Assembly: GCA_020850375.1 (NCBI GenBank)
Contig: JADZET010000241.1
Location: 1 to 7,186, forward strand
From: Phycisphaeraceae bacterium
GTDB taxonomy: Bacteria; Planctomycetota; Phycisphaerae; Phycisphaerales; Phycisphaeraceae
Length of the DNA stretch: 7,186 nucleotides
Direction of reading: 5' to 3'
Part shown: one piece after another, positions 1 through 5,706 of the stretch
Layout of the letters: every line of letters begins with the position of its first letter
Position numbering within the stretch: position 1 is the stretch's first letter
Position numbers and translations under genes: made by a program
The notes under the pieces: model-generated
The model's input: only the letters and a program-made list of their open reading frames with translations
The model's database searches: none
Told to the model about the DNA's origin: nothing

Positions 1-770
1 CCGGCGGGTCCACGCGCGAGCTGACGCACGACCTGGTCGTGCGGATCAAGACCACCTCCGACTGGCTGACGGTGGTGCCGCACCTGACGTGCGTCTGCCA
101 CAGCGAGCAGGACGTGTCGCAGATCCTGGCGCGTTACGCGTCGGCGAAGATCAGCAACCTGCTGGCCCTGGGCGGCGACCCGCCGCGTGATCGGCTCAAC
201 TACGACCGCGCGGCCGACGCCTTCCAGCACGCGGCCGACCTGGTGCGGTTCATCCGCAAGTTCAACGCCAGCGGCGTGCACCCGGACAGGCGCGGGTTCG
301 GCGTCGGCGTGGCGGGGTTCCCCGAGGGTCATCCGGCGACGCCCAATCGGCTCCTGGAGATGGATTACCTCAAGGCCAAGGTCGACGCCGGGGCGGACTA
401 CATCTGCACCCAGCTCTTCTTCGACAACCGGGACTTCTACGACTTCCGCGAGCGCTGCGAGCTGGCGGGGATCAGGGTGCCGATCATCGCCGGGATCATG
501 CCGGTGTCCTCGGCGTCGGGGATGAAGCGGATGGCTGAGCTGGCGGCCGGGGCGCGCTTCCCGGCGGCGCTCCTGCGGGCGATCGGGCGCTGCGGCGATG
601 ACGCCGAGGCGGTCGTCCGCGTGGGGGTGCACTGGGCGACGGAGCAGTGTCGCGACCTCCTGGACCACCAGGTGCGCGGCATCCATTTCTACACCCTCAA
701 CAAGTCCGACGCGACGCGGCGGATCTATGAGAGCCTCGGGGCGAGGGACAGCTCGGCCCTGCGGGGCTGA
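1..770 (+). CDS. metF: Methylenetetrahydrofolate reductase, 3' part (5' end outside window)
   Basis: The enzyme reduces 5,10-methylene-tetrahydrofolate to 5-methyl-tetrahydrofolate with an FAD cofactor, supplying the methyl group for methionine synthesis in the cytoplasm. The frame is open from base 3, so the true start is upstream; the GTG at 39 is internal because the preceding codons already read GGSTRELT, a conserved MetF stretch. Visible motifs are VPHLTCVCHS, NLLALGGDPP (the LRGD-type folate/FAD loop, here with Gly for Arg), FPEGHP, KVDAGADYICTQLFFD (with the substrate-binding Gln), AGIMPVS and, near the end, GIHFYTLNKSD. The 255 residues seen correspond to all but about the first 40 of a family member near 295 residues. 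The N-terminal catalytic Glu would lie outside the window. No frameshift is seen, and the stop is TGA at 768-770. No obvious U-tract terminator follows. The family assignment is firm. Confidence 0.93.
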   Translation, partial: GGSTRELTHDLVVRIKTTSDWLTVVPHLTCVCHSEQDVSQILARYASAKISNLLALGGDPPRDRLNYDRAADAFQHAADLVRFIRKFNASGVHPDRRGFGVGVAGFPEGHPATPNRLLEMDYLKAKVDAGADYICTQLFFDNRDFYDFRERCELAGIRVPIIAGIMPVSSASGMKRMAELAAGARFPAALLRAIGRCGDDAEAVVRVGVHWATEQCRDLLDHQVRGIHFYTLNKSDATRRIYESLGARDSSALRG

Positions 771-788
771 CGCTTTCGGCGGGGATGG

Positions 789-817
789 TTGTGCGGTTGG
801 GGCGGGGGAACTAAGAT
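789..817 (+). promoter_or_regulatory. Weak candidate sigma-70-type promoter for the ricT unit
   Basis: TTGTGC (789-794) and TAAGAT (812-817) are separated by 17 bases. The -10 matches the consensus at four of six positions and the -35 at three of six. It lies in the metF-ricT spacer, in one of its few less GC-rich patches. Transcription from here would give a leader of about 185 nt that contains the 941-973 hairpin. This is a guess from hexamers alone. Confidence 0.2.
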
Positions 818-940
818 CTGAATGTTTCGAGCAGCGATTCTGACGGGTCTCGCTCCGTGTCGCGTTTGGACCTCGTGGGCCCGGTCGGGCGGCCCGCGGG
901 CTGCACAAAACCCTGCCCGATGTGATGGTCTGGATCGAGT

Positions 941-973
941 GCCCGCGTGACGGCGAAGGCCGTCGACGCGGGC
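941..973 (+). promoter_or_regulatory. Long GC-rich hairpin in the leader before ricT
   Basis: The left arm GCCCGCGT + GACGGC (941-954) pairs with GCCGTC + ACGCGGGC (959-964 and 966-973), with a GAAG tetraloop (955-958) and one bulged G at 965. That gives 14 base pairs, all Watson-Crick. The hairpin ends 35 bases before the ricT ATG and about 21 bases before its GGAG. No T-run follows, so it is not a standard intrinsic terminator. It could be a leader structure acting on ricT translation or mRNA stability, or the 3' end of the metF message. The structure is seen directly; the role is inferred. Confidence 0.5.
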
Positions 974-1008
974 GGTGATCCGCGTCCTCGACACGGAGTG
1001 TTTCGCAC

Positions 1009-2490
1009 ATGCCTGGATCGATTCTCCCCTTGCCGGTCATGCTCGAGGAAGAGGACCGGAAGATCTACGAGCAGCTCAAGCCCCCCGAGTCGATCGTCGT
1101 CCGCTACGGCTACCAGAAGCTCATCGCCGAGCTGCCCTACGACGGGCAGGCGAAGTTCGGCTGCGGCAGCAAGGTGGTGATCCGCACCAACCGCGGCATC
1201 GAGATCGGCGAGATGCTCACGACGACCTGCCCCAACAGCGGCTGCGCCAAGGCGGTCTCGCGCCAGCAGATGCTCGACTACATCGAGAACTCCGGCGGGA
1301 AGAACTTCCCCTTCACCGACCAGGGCAAGGTGGTCCGGCTGGCCGAGGCCGAGGACATGATCCAGCAGCAGCGGCTCGACGCCGGCAAGACCAAGATCAT
1401 GGCCTCGACCAAGGCGGTGATCCGGGAGATGAACCTGCCGATGCACCTGGTGGAGGTCGAGTTCCTCCTCGGCGGGGACCGGATCATCTTCTACTACACC
1501 TCCGAGCAGTGGGTGGACTTCCGTGAATTGGTCAAGCGTCTGGCGGCTGAGCACCACACGCGGATCGAGATGCACCAGGTCAACGCCCGCGAGGAGGCGC
1601 GCCTGGCGGCCGACTACGAGCGCTGCGGGCAGCACTGCTGCTGCAAGCAGTTCCTCAAGGTGCTCAAGCCCGTGTCGATGAAGTCGGCCAAGATCCAGAA
1701 GGCCACGCTGGACCCGACGAAGATCTCCGGCCGGTGCGGGCGGTTGATGTGCTGCCTGCGGTACGAGGACCAGACCTACGACGAGCTGCGCAAGCGCCTG
1801 CCCCGCAAGCAGACGCGGGTGGTGACGCCCGAGGGCTTCGGCACGGTGATCGACACGCAGATCATCACGCAGCTCGTGCTGGTGCGACTGGACCACGAGG
1901 CGGGGCAGAACGCCTACCCGCTGGAGAACCTGACCTTCCCGCAGGGCGAGGAGCTGGCCAAGCTCGAGGCGGAGTCCCGGGCGAGGGAGGAGGCGAGGTT
2001 GGCGGCGATCATGCGTCGGCCCGAGCCTCGGCGGGACATGCGGCCGGGACCCGGAGGCGTCAACGGGCCTGGGGGGCAGCCCGGCGGTCCGCCGCGACGT
2101 GATGGGCAGAACGGCGCCGGCCGACCCGGCCCATCGATGCCGCAGCCCTCGCGCGGGCCCGCACGCCGGCCCGAGGCTCAGCCGGACATGCGTGAGATGG
2201 ACCAGAACGAGCCGGCCGGCCCGCAGGACGTTGATGAGCTCGGGCAGGGGCCGCAGGACGAGCCGTCGGAGCAGACGCCCAACGGTCCGCAGGGGGAGGG
2301 GACGGGAGGCCAGGCCGGCCAGGGTGAAGGCGGTGGGCCCGGTGCCGGGCAGGGGCCGCGTCGTCGTCGTGGCCGGCGCAGGCGCGGTGGACGGGGGCGT
2401 CGTGGAGGCGATGGAGGCGGGCCGGGGCCGGGTGCTGGGCCGCCACCAGGACGGTCGGGGCCCTCGGGCTCGGGCGGCGGACAGGGATGA
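1009..2490 (+). CDS. ricT: PSP1/RicT (YaaT)-family protein with a Gly/Pro/Arg-rich C-terminal tail
   Basis: In Bacillus subtilis, RicT (YaaT) works with RicA and RicF in an iron-sulfur-containing complex that helps RNase Y mature mRNAs. Here the core is residues 1 to about 310, with the family's cysteine signature: C206-x3-C210-C211-C212 (CGQHCCCKQFL) and C243-x4-C248-C249 (CGRLMCCLRYE), joined by the conserved PVSMKSAKIQ and LDPTKISG. Residues 266-310 form a small beta-rich end of the core. From about residue 335 the chain turns low-complexity (Gly, Pro, Gln, Arg), with a dense basic RGG-like block at 451-467. The total of 493 residues is far above the roughly 275 of the Bacillus protein, and the excess is this tail. 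The start ATG has GGAG at 995-998, 10 bases upstream. The oxidoreductase gene follows after 39 bases and is probably cotranscribed. Family firm; an RNase Y role here is inference. Confidence 0.88.
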   Translation: MPGSILPLPVMLEEEDRKIYEQLKPPESIVVRYGYQKLIAELPYDGQAKFGCGSKVVIRTNRGIEIGEMLTTTCPNSGCAKAVSRQQMLDYIENSGGKNFPFTDQGKVVRLAEAEDMIQQQRLDAGKTKIMASTKAVIREMNLPMHLVEVEFLLGGDRIIFYYTSEQWVDFRELVKRLAAEHHTRIEMHQVNAREEARLAADYERCGQHCCCKQFLKVLKPVSMKSAKIQKATLDPTKISGRCGRLMCCLRYEDQTYDELRKRLPRKQTRVVTPEGFGTVIDTQIITQLVLVRLDHEAGQNAYPLENLTFPQGEELAKLEAESRAREEARLAAIMRRPEPRRDMRPGPGGVNGPGGQPGGPPRRDGQNGAGRPGPSMPQPSRGPARRPEAQPDMREMDQNEPAGPQDVDELGQGPQDEPSEQTPNGPQGEGTGGQAGQGEGGGPGAGQGPRRRRGRRRRGGRGRRGGDGGGPGPGAGPPPGRSGPSGSGGGQG

Positions 2491-2529
2491 GTCGCGGACC
2501 ATGGGTCGTTTGTTCAGCAGGAGTCAGTC

Positions 2530-3549
2530 ATGAGCAGGGTTATTGTGGTGGGTCTGGGGCCGATCGGCGTGTCGTGCGCGCACGCGGTTCGGACGGACGC
2601 ACAGCTCGAGCTGGTGGGGCTGGTCGACAGCGACCCGGCCAAGGCGGGCATGGCGCTCGAGGACCTGGACCAGCAGCCCTGCCGATGTCAGCCGAACCTC
2701 AGCGAAGAGGAGCTGTCGCTGCGCGTCAAGACCACGCTCGATGAGGTGGCGGGGGCGCGGCCGGAGGTGGCGATCGTGGCCACGGCCTCGCGTCTGCCGG
2801 CGGCGATGGGGACGATCAAGGCGTGTCTGGTGGCGGGGATGTCGGTCGTCAGCTCGTGCGAGGAGCTCTCCTGGCCCTGGTACCGTCATGATGCGCTGGC
2901 TCGCGAGCTTGATGCAACGGCGAAGGCCGCGCGGCGGACGTTATTGGGCACGGGCGTGAACCCGGGCTTCGCGATGGACAGCTTGGCCATTGTGCTGGCC
3001 ACGGCGGTGCGGAAGGTGCGCAAGGTCCGCTGCGTCCGCCAGCTCGACGCGGCGCTGCGCCGTCAGCCGCTGCAGCAGAAGGTCGGGGCCACGATGAGCG
3101 TGGAGAAGTTCAACGAACTCAAGGCCCAGGGAAAGATGGGGCACGTCGGCATCGCCGAATCGGTGGCGATGGTCGCGGCCGGTCTGGGCAGGCAGGTCGC
3201 CCCCGGAAGTGTGGTCGAGTCATTGGAGCCGGTGGTGGCGAGCAAGGCGATGCGCTGCGGCCTGGGGCTGATCGAGCCCGGCCGCGTCGCCGGGATGCGG
3301 AACACGGCCCAATGGTCCGGGCCGGACCTGGAGATCGAGCTGGACCTGACGATGGCCGTGGGCGTGGAGGACGCGGCCGACCGGATCGAGCTCGAGGGGC
3401 CGGTGTCCGTCCGGCTGGAAATCCCGGGGGCGCTCCCGGGGGACTCGGCGACGGTGGCGGTGCTGATCAACGAGACGCGGCAGATCAACAAAGTTGCCCC
3501 GGGGCTGAAGACGATGCTGGACATGCCCCCAGCCGGCTGCCGGGGCTAG
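2530..3549 (+). CDS. NAD(P)-dependent oxidoreductase, dihydrodipicolinate reductase / 2,4-diaminopentanoate dehydrogenase-like
   Basis: A 339-residue cytoplasmic dehydrogenase. An N-terminal Rossmann fold shows the dinucleotide-binding VVGLGPIG (residues 6-13), with the acidic end of strand two at LVDSDP (31-36). The family hallmarks VVSSCEELSWPW (106-117) and GTGVNPGFAMD (140-150) match the 2,4-diaminopentanoate dehydrogenase group related to DapB. The C-terminal stretch GDSATVAVLINE...PGLKTMLDMPP (304-334) fits the same group. Characterised members act in clostridial ornithine fermentation (ord), but no other gene of that pathway is present, so the substrate is unknown. It is not a canonical DapB: it is longer and lacks the usual DapB active-site His-His motif as far as can be seen. 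AGGAG at 2519-2523 lies 6 bases from the ATG, which fixes the start. It follows ricT by 39 bases and ends at a terminator hairpin. Confidence 0.8.
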   Translation: MSRVIVVGLGPIGVSCAHAVRTDAQLELVGLVDSDPAKAGMALEDLDQQPCRCQPNLSEEELSLRVKTTLDEVAGARPEVAIVATASRLPAAMGTIKACLVAGMSVVSSCEELSWPWYRHDALARELDATAKAARRTLLGTGVNPGFAMDSLAIVLATAVRKVRKVRCVRQLDAALRRQPLQQKVGATMSVEKFNELKAQGKMGHVGIAESVAMVAAGLGRQVAPGSVVESLEPVVASKAMRCGLGLIEPGRVAGMRNTAQWSGPDLEIELDLTMAVGVEDAADRIELEGPVSVRLEIPGALPGDSATVAVLINETRQINKVAPGLKTMLDMPPAGCRG

Positions 3550-3568
3550 AGAGCGGTGAGACGGACAG

Positions 3569-3597
3569 AAAAAGGCTCCGGCATGCGGGCCGGAGCC
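3569..3597. terminator. Intrinsic terminator shared by converging transcripts
   Basis: A perfect 9-bp stem, GGCTCCGGC (3574-3582) with GCCGGAGCC (3589-3597), has a 6-base loop ATGCGG. The five A bases just left of it (3569-3573) become a U-tract on the - strand, so it is a textbook rho-independent terminator for the small - strand gene ending at 3662. On the + strand it sits 24 bases after the oxidoreductase stop but is followed only by TCT, so termination in that direction may be weaker. Confidence 0.85.
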
Positions 3598-3661
3598 TCT
3601 GGAGGAAGGAAGAACATCTTTTCGGTGCGAAGTTGGGTGTCGCTGCTTGGGGATATTGACG

Positions 3662-3907
3662 TCAGAGCGACGTGACCCTCGGACGTCGGGCCAGGAGCAT
3701 GGTGGTCAGCACCATGCCGATGGTGGCCGCGCCGGGGCTCAGCAGCAGCGACAGCGCGGTCTGCGCGTGGCCGGCGATGCGGGGTTCACGGGCCGGCGAC
3801 CGGTCGGGCGCGGCCGCGACGGGCGTGGCATACAGGCTCAACGTCAGCAACCCGACGGCCAGCGATCGGACGCGAAAACAGCGACGAACGGTCTGAGTCA
3901 AACACAT
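3662..3907 (-). CDS. Small exported protein with signal peptide and PEP-CTERM-like C-terminal tail
   Basis: An 81-residue protein, not recognised by name. The basic n-region VRRCFRVR (7-14) precedes a hydrophobic core SLAVGLLTLSLYA and a signal-peptidase-type site at TPVAAA (28-33), so export is likely. The mature part before the next hydrophobic stretch is only about 20 residues. The C-terminus reads LSPGAATIGMVLTTMLLARRPR (56-77): a Pro-Gly turn, a short membrane segment, then Arg-Arg. This three-part layout resembles PEP-CTERM/exosortase sorting tails, although the exact PEP triplet is absent. The start chosen (3907) has GAGGAG at 3915-3920, 7 bases upstream; an in-frame ATG at 3994 lacks this and would bury the signal peptide. 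Further support that it is real comes from the sigma-54 promoter upstream and the U-tract terminator about 64 bases after its stop. Alternative reading: a simple two-helix membrane peptide. Confidence 0.65.
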   Translation of the reverse strand: MCLTQTVRRCFRVRSLAVGLLTLSLYATPVAAAPDRSPAREPRIAGHAQTALSLLLSPGAATIGMVLTTMLLARRPRVTSL

Positions 3908-3929
3908 GGTGTCGCTCCTCTTCAAACAG

Positions 3930-3951
3930 ATCACGACGAGAAGGACGTGAT
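3930..3951 (-). promoter_or_regulatory. Small hairpin just upstream of the exported-protein ribosome site
   Basis: ATCACG (3930-3935) and CGTGAT (3946-3951) form a 6-bp inverted repeat with a 10-base loop. It ends 9 bases before the GAGGAG of the 81-residue gene. It could influence access to that ribosome site, but the stem is short and may be chance. Confidence 0.25.
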
Positions 3952-4048
3952 TCGGTGGTGTTGAACGTGGTGTTGCCGTCGCGGTGGGGGGCAAGCGTTG
4001 CGGCGGCGTGGAGCGGTCTGCCGTGCCGGCTCGCTCCTGGGGTGGGTG

Positions 4049-4072
4049 TCAGCGGTGTTGGATCGCGGTCAT
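4049..4072 (-). CDS. Seven-codon mini-ORF (M-T-A-I-Q-H-R) in the leader of the exported-protein gene
   Basis: On the - strand, ATG at 4072 begins seven codons ending in TGA at 4051-4049. It is preceded by GGGAGG (4081-4086) with an 8-base spacer, a stronger ribosome site than most genes in this window have. The predicted sigma-54 start near 4108 puts it about 36 nt into the transcript. It lies 141 bases upstream of the 81-residue gene. There is no run of one amino acid, so classical amino-acid attenuation is not suggested. It may be a translated leader that affects downstream expression or RNA stability, or a fortuitous ORF. Confidence 0.4.
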   Translation of the reverse strand: MTAIQHR

Positions 4073-4118
4073 GATCACTACCTCCCTGTAGGAATCCCAG
4101 CTGTCCTGCCTGGGAAAA

Positions 4119-4134
4119 TGCAAAGCTCGTGCCA
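4119..4134 (-). promoter_or_regulatory. Sigma-54 (RpoN) -24/-12 promoter
   Basis: The - strand reads TGGCACG-AGCT-TTGCA, an exact match to the sigma-54 core TGGCACG-N4-TTGCW with the required 12-bp step from GG to GC. GG and GC define -24 and -12, so the start of transcription would be near 4108. It points at the mini-ORF and the 81-residue exported-protein gene and lies outside the flanking coding regions. Sigma-54 promoters need an AAA+ enhancer-binding activator; inverted repeats at 4175-4204 and 4236-4274 are candidate sites. No activator gene is in the window. Confidence 0.75.
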
Positions 4135-4174
4135 TGAATCCAAAACTGAGTCACACCGCGCCTGCACCGCGGAG

Positions 4175-4204
4175 ATCAGGGAACATCGCACACGCGCCCC
4201 TGAT
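4175..4204. promoter_or_regulatory. Inverted repeat, candidate activator site for the sigma-54 promoter
   Basis: ATCAGGG (4175-4181) and CCCTGAT (4198-4204) are perfect 7-bp inverted copies with 16 bases between them, about two helical turns centre to centre. Relative to the predicted start at 4108 they span about -67 to -96, a usual position for an enhancer-binding protein dimer. A shorter 5-bp dyad, CCGCG/CGCGG (4156-4172), lies between this repeat and the promoter. No T-run follows, so it is a poor terminator. Confidence 0.4.
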
Positions 4205-4235
4205 ATTCATCGCGGTTCGAAGCATGCGGGAAGCC

Positions 4236-4274
4236 CTCGGCTGCCGCTTCGCGCGGCGGTGCGCGAAATCCGAG
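4236..4274. repeat. Nested inverted repeat between the aminotransferase gene and the sigma-54 promoter
   Basis: An inner perfect dyad TTCGCGC (4248-4254) / GCGCGAA (4261-4267) with a 6-base loop is nested in an outer CTCGG (4236-4240) / CCGAG (4270-4274). It lies 42 bases past the aminotransferase stop on the - strand, so it may protect or end that transcript, though it has no U-tract. It also lies about 130-165 bases upstream of the predicted sigma-54 start, within enhancer range. The sequence does not decide between the two. Confidence 0.4.
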
Positions 4275-4284
4275 CAGCAAGAGA

Positions 4285-4303
4285 GACCCCGGCCCGGGCG
4301 GTC
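4285..4303 (-). terminator. Weak candidate terminator of the aminotransferase gene
   Basis: On the - strand, GACC (4303-4300) pairs with GGTC (4288-4285), with two further G-C pairs inside after a bulge. A pyrimidine stretch, TCTCTTGCT, follows. It starts 13 bases after the aminotransferase stop. Stem and U-tract are both poor. Confidence 0.25.
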
Positions 4304-4315
4304 ACGGTCGAGTGA

Positions 4316-5581
4316 TCAGCCCTTGGCCAGGACTTCTTCGAGGATGGTCAGGCCGCGGTCGAGCTCGTCCTGAGCGATGATCAGCGGCGGGGCGAGGCGG
4401 ATCACCGTCTTCTGCGAGACGTTGACCATCAGGCCCTTCTCCCGACAGCGCGTCACGACCTCGGCCCCGTCCTTGAACCGGCACCCGGGCGCAGTCGGAT
4501 CAAGCTCGATGCCGATGAACAGGCCCTTGCCGCGAACCTCCTTCACGACCGGGTGCGACTTGGCGAAGCCTCGCAGTCGGTCCGTCGCGTGCCGGCCGAG
4601 TCTGGCCGCGTGCTCGGGGAGCTTGTCGCGTTCGAGGACGTGGAAGATCATCGCCGCCGTGGCGGTGGCCAGGCAGTTGCCGCCGAGGGTGGTGGCGTGC
4701 TTGACCACCCCGCCGTTCTTCTTGACGTTGTAAAGGTCAGCCACGCGCTCGGTAGCGCACGTCACGCCCAGCGCGAGCCCGCCGCCGACGCCCTTGCCCA
4801 GGGTCATGATGTCGGGCGTGACGGGCCAGTGCTGATGGCCGAAATACTTGCCCGTCCGGCCGCAGCCGGTCCAGACCTCGTCGAAGATCAAGAGCAGATC
4901 GTGCTCATCGCAGAGCTTCCGCAGCCCCGGAAGGTAGCCGTCATCCGGCACGCAGATGCCGCCCTCGCCCTGGATCGGTTCGACAATCACCGCGACGGTC
5001 TGTTCGTCGAGCGCGGCCTTGATGGCGTCGAGGGAGTTGTACTCGACGTTGAGGTAGCCCGGCGGCAGGGGCTCAAAGCCCTCGCGGACAGCGGGCTGGC
5101 CGGTGGCGGCCATGGTGGCCATGCCTCGGCCGTGGAAGGAGCGGGTGGCGGAGATCACCTTGTATCGGCCCTGAAGCGAGGTTCCTGGGATGGGACCGCC
5201 TTGGCCGGGGTTGGCCTTGCCGTAGAGGCGGGTGAGCTTGATGGCGGCCTCATTGGCGTCGGCGCCGGTGTGGCAGAAGAAGGATTTGCCGCCGAAGCCG
5301 AGGCGAGCGATGGCCTCGGCCGCGTGGGTCTGCGGCTCGGTGTGCATGAGGTTGCCGACGTGCCAGAGCTGGTGGGCCTGCTCGCAGACGGCCCGGGCGA
5401 GGTCGGGGTGGCAGTGGCCGAGGATGCCCGCGCCGAAGCCGGCGAACAGGTCGAGGTACTCCTTGCCCTCGGCGTCGACGAGCTTGACGCCCTGGCCGCG
5501 GACGATGGCCACCGGCCAGCGGGCGAGGTTGATGACCATGTGCTGGTCGTGTCGGGCGATGATGTCGGCGGTGGTGGCCAT
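4316..5581 (-). CDS. argD: Class III PLP-dependent aminotransferase, acetylornithine aminotransferase-like
   Basis: A 421-residue cytoplasmic fold-type I transaminase. Family motifs in order: FCHTGADANEAAIKL (102-116, phosphate-binding loop), SFHGRGMATMAATGQP (148-163), VIVEPIQGEGGI (198-209), LLIFDEVWTGCGRTG (230-244, Asp234 contacting the PLP ring nitrogen), DIMTLGKGVGGG (257-268, with Lys263 as the Schiff-base lysine), HATTLGGN (295-302) and VIRLAPPL (393-400). These fit ArgD and its close relatives, which transfer the delta-amino group of N-acetylornithine to 2-oxoglutarate in arginine synthesis. The usual DEVQTG reads DEVWTG here, and about ten residues are inserted near 123-138. No arg genes are nearby, so ornithine, succinyl-diaminopimelate or 4-aminobutyrate remain possible substrates. 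The start at 5581 is preceded by GGGAG (5589-5593), 7 bases away; an in-frame ATG at 5677 gives a poor N-terminus. It appears to be monocistronic. Confidence 0.75.
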   Translation of the reverse strand: MATTADIIARHDQHMVINLARWPVAIVRGQGVKLVDAEGKEYLDLFAGFGAGILGHCHPDLARAVCEQAHQLWHVGNLMHTEPQTHAAEAIARLGFGGKSFFCHTGADANEAAIKLTRLYGKANPGQGGPIPGTSLQGRYKVISATRSFHGRGMATMAATGQPAVREGFEPLPPGYLNVEYNSLDAIKAALDEQTVAVIVEPIQGEGGICVPDDGYLPGLRKLCDEHDLLLIFDEVWTGCGRTGKYFGHQHWPVTPDIMTLGKGVGGGLALGVTCATERVADLYNVKKNGGVVKHATTLGGNCLATATAAMIFHVLERDKLPEHAARLGRHATDRLRGFAKSHPVVKEVRGKGLFIGIELDPTAPGCRFKDGAEVVTRCREKGLMVNVSQKTVIRLAPPLIIAQDELDRGLTILEEVLAKG

Positions 5582-5626
5582 GGGGGGGCTCCCGTGCGGT
5601 GCTTCCCGGGAAGGATGAAGAGAGAA

Positions 5627-5632
5627 ATTGTA
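5627..5632 (-). promoter_or_regulatory. Candidate -10 element for the aminotransferase gene
   Basis: The - strand reads TACAAT, five of six to the TATAAT consensus, 45 bases before the ATG with a start expected near 5620. No TTGACA-like -35 is found at 16-18 bases. Instead the -35 position overlaps an ACATCGGCAAT box (5653-5663), which would fit an activator-dependent or repressor-controlled promoter. Confidence 0.35.
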
Positions 5633-5652
5633 GCGAGATGGCTGGGGGAGGG

Positions 5653-5663
5653 ATTGCCGATGT
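5653..5663 (-). repeat. Inverted single copy of the ATCGGCAAT box in the aminotransferase promoter
   Basis: ATTGCCGATGT on the + strand is the exact 11-base reverse complement of ACATCGGCAAT at 5727-5737. It overlaps the place where the aminotransferase -35 would lie. The opposite copies form the array at 5707-5737. Confidence 0.5.
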
Positions 5664-5706
5664 ATCTGATCCACCACGGGGCGGCTCAGATTGCCTGCTT
5701 TTTTTC

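Noticed and set aside
39..41. GTG as the start of metF
   Set aside because: The frame is open to the window edge and the codons before it encode the conserved GGSTRELT of MetF, so this GTG is an internal Val.
811..2502. A 563-codon open frame on the - strand opposite ricT
   Set aside because: Antisense frame in GC-rich DNA; its translation is Leu/Arg/His/Asp-rich with no domain, while the + strand has clear RicT motifs.
3786..4154. A 122-codon - strand frame overlapping the exported-protein gene and the sigma-54 region
   Set aside because: It would begin upstream of the predicted promoter, has no good ribosome site, and shows His/Arg/Pro composition with no signal or motif.
3930..4267. Possible CRISPR array, transposon ends or tRNA in the large spacer
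   Set aside because: The repeats are isolated inverted pairs rather than regularly spaced direct repeats. No transposase fragment, target duplication or cloverleaf could be found.
3998..4315. A 105-codon + strand frame in the spacer before the aminotransferase stop
   Set aside because: Arg/Ala/His-rich composition typical of a chance frame, no ribosome site, and it runs against the sigma-54 transcript.
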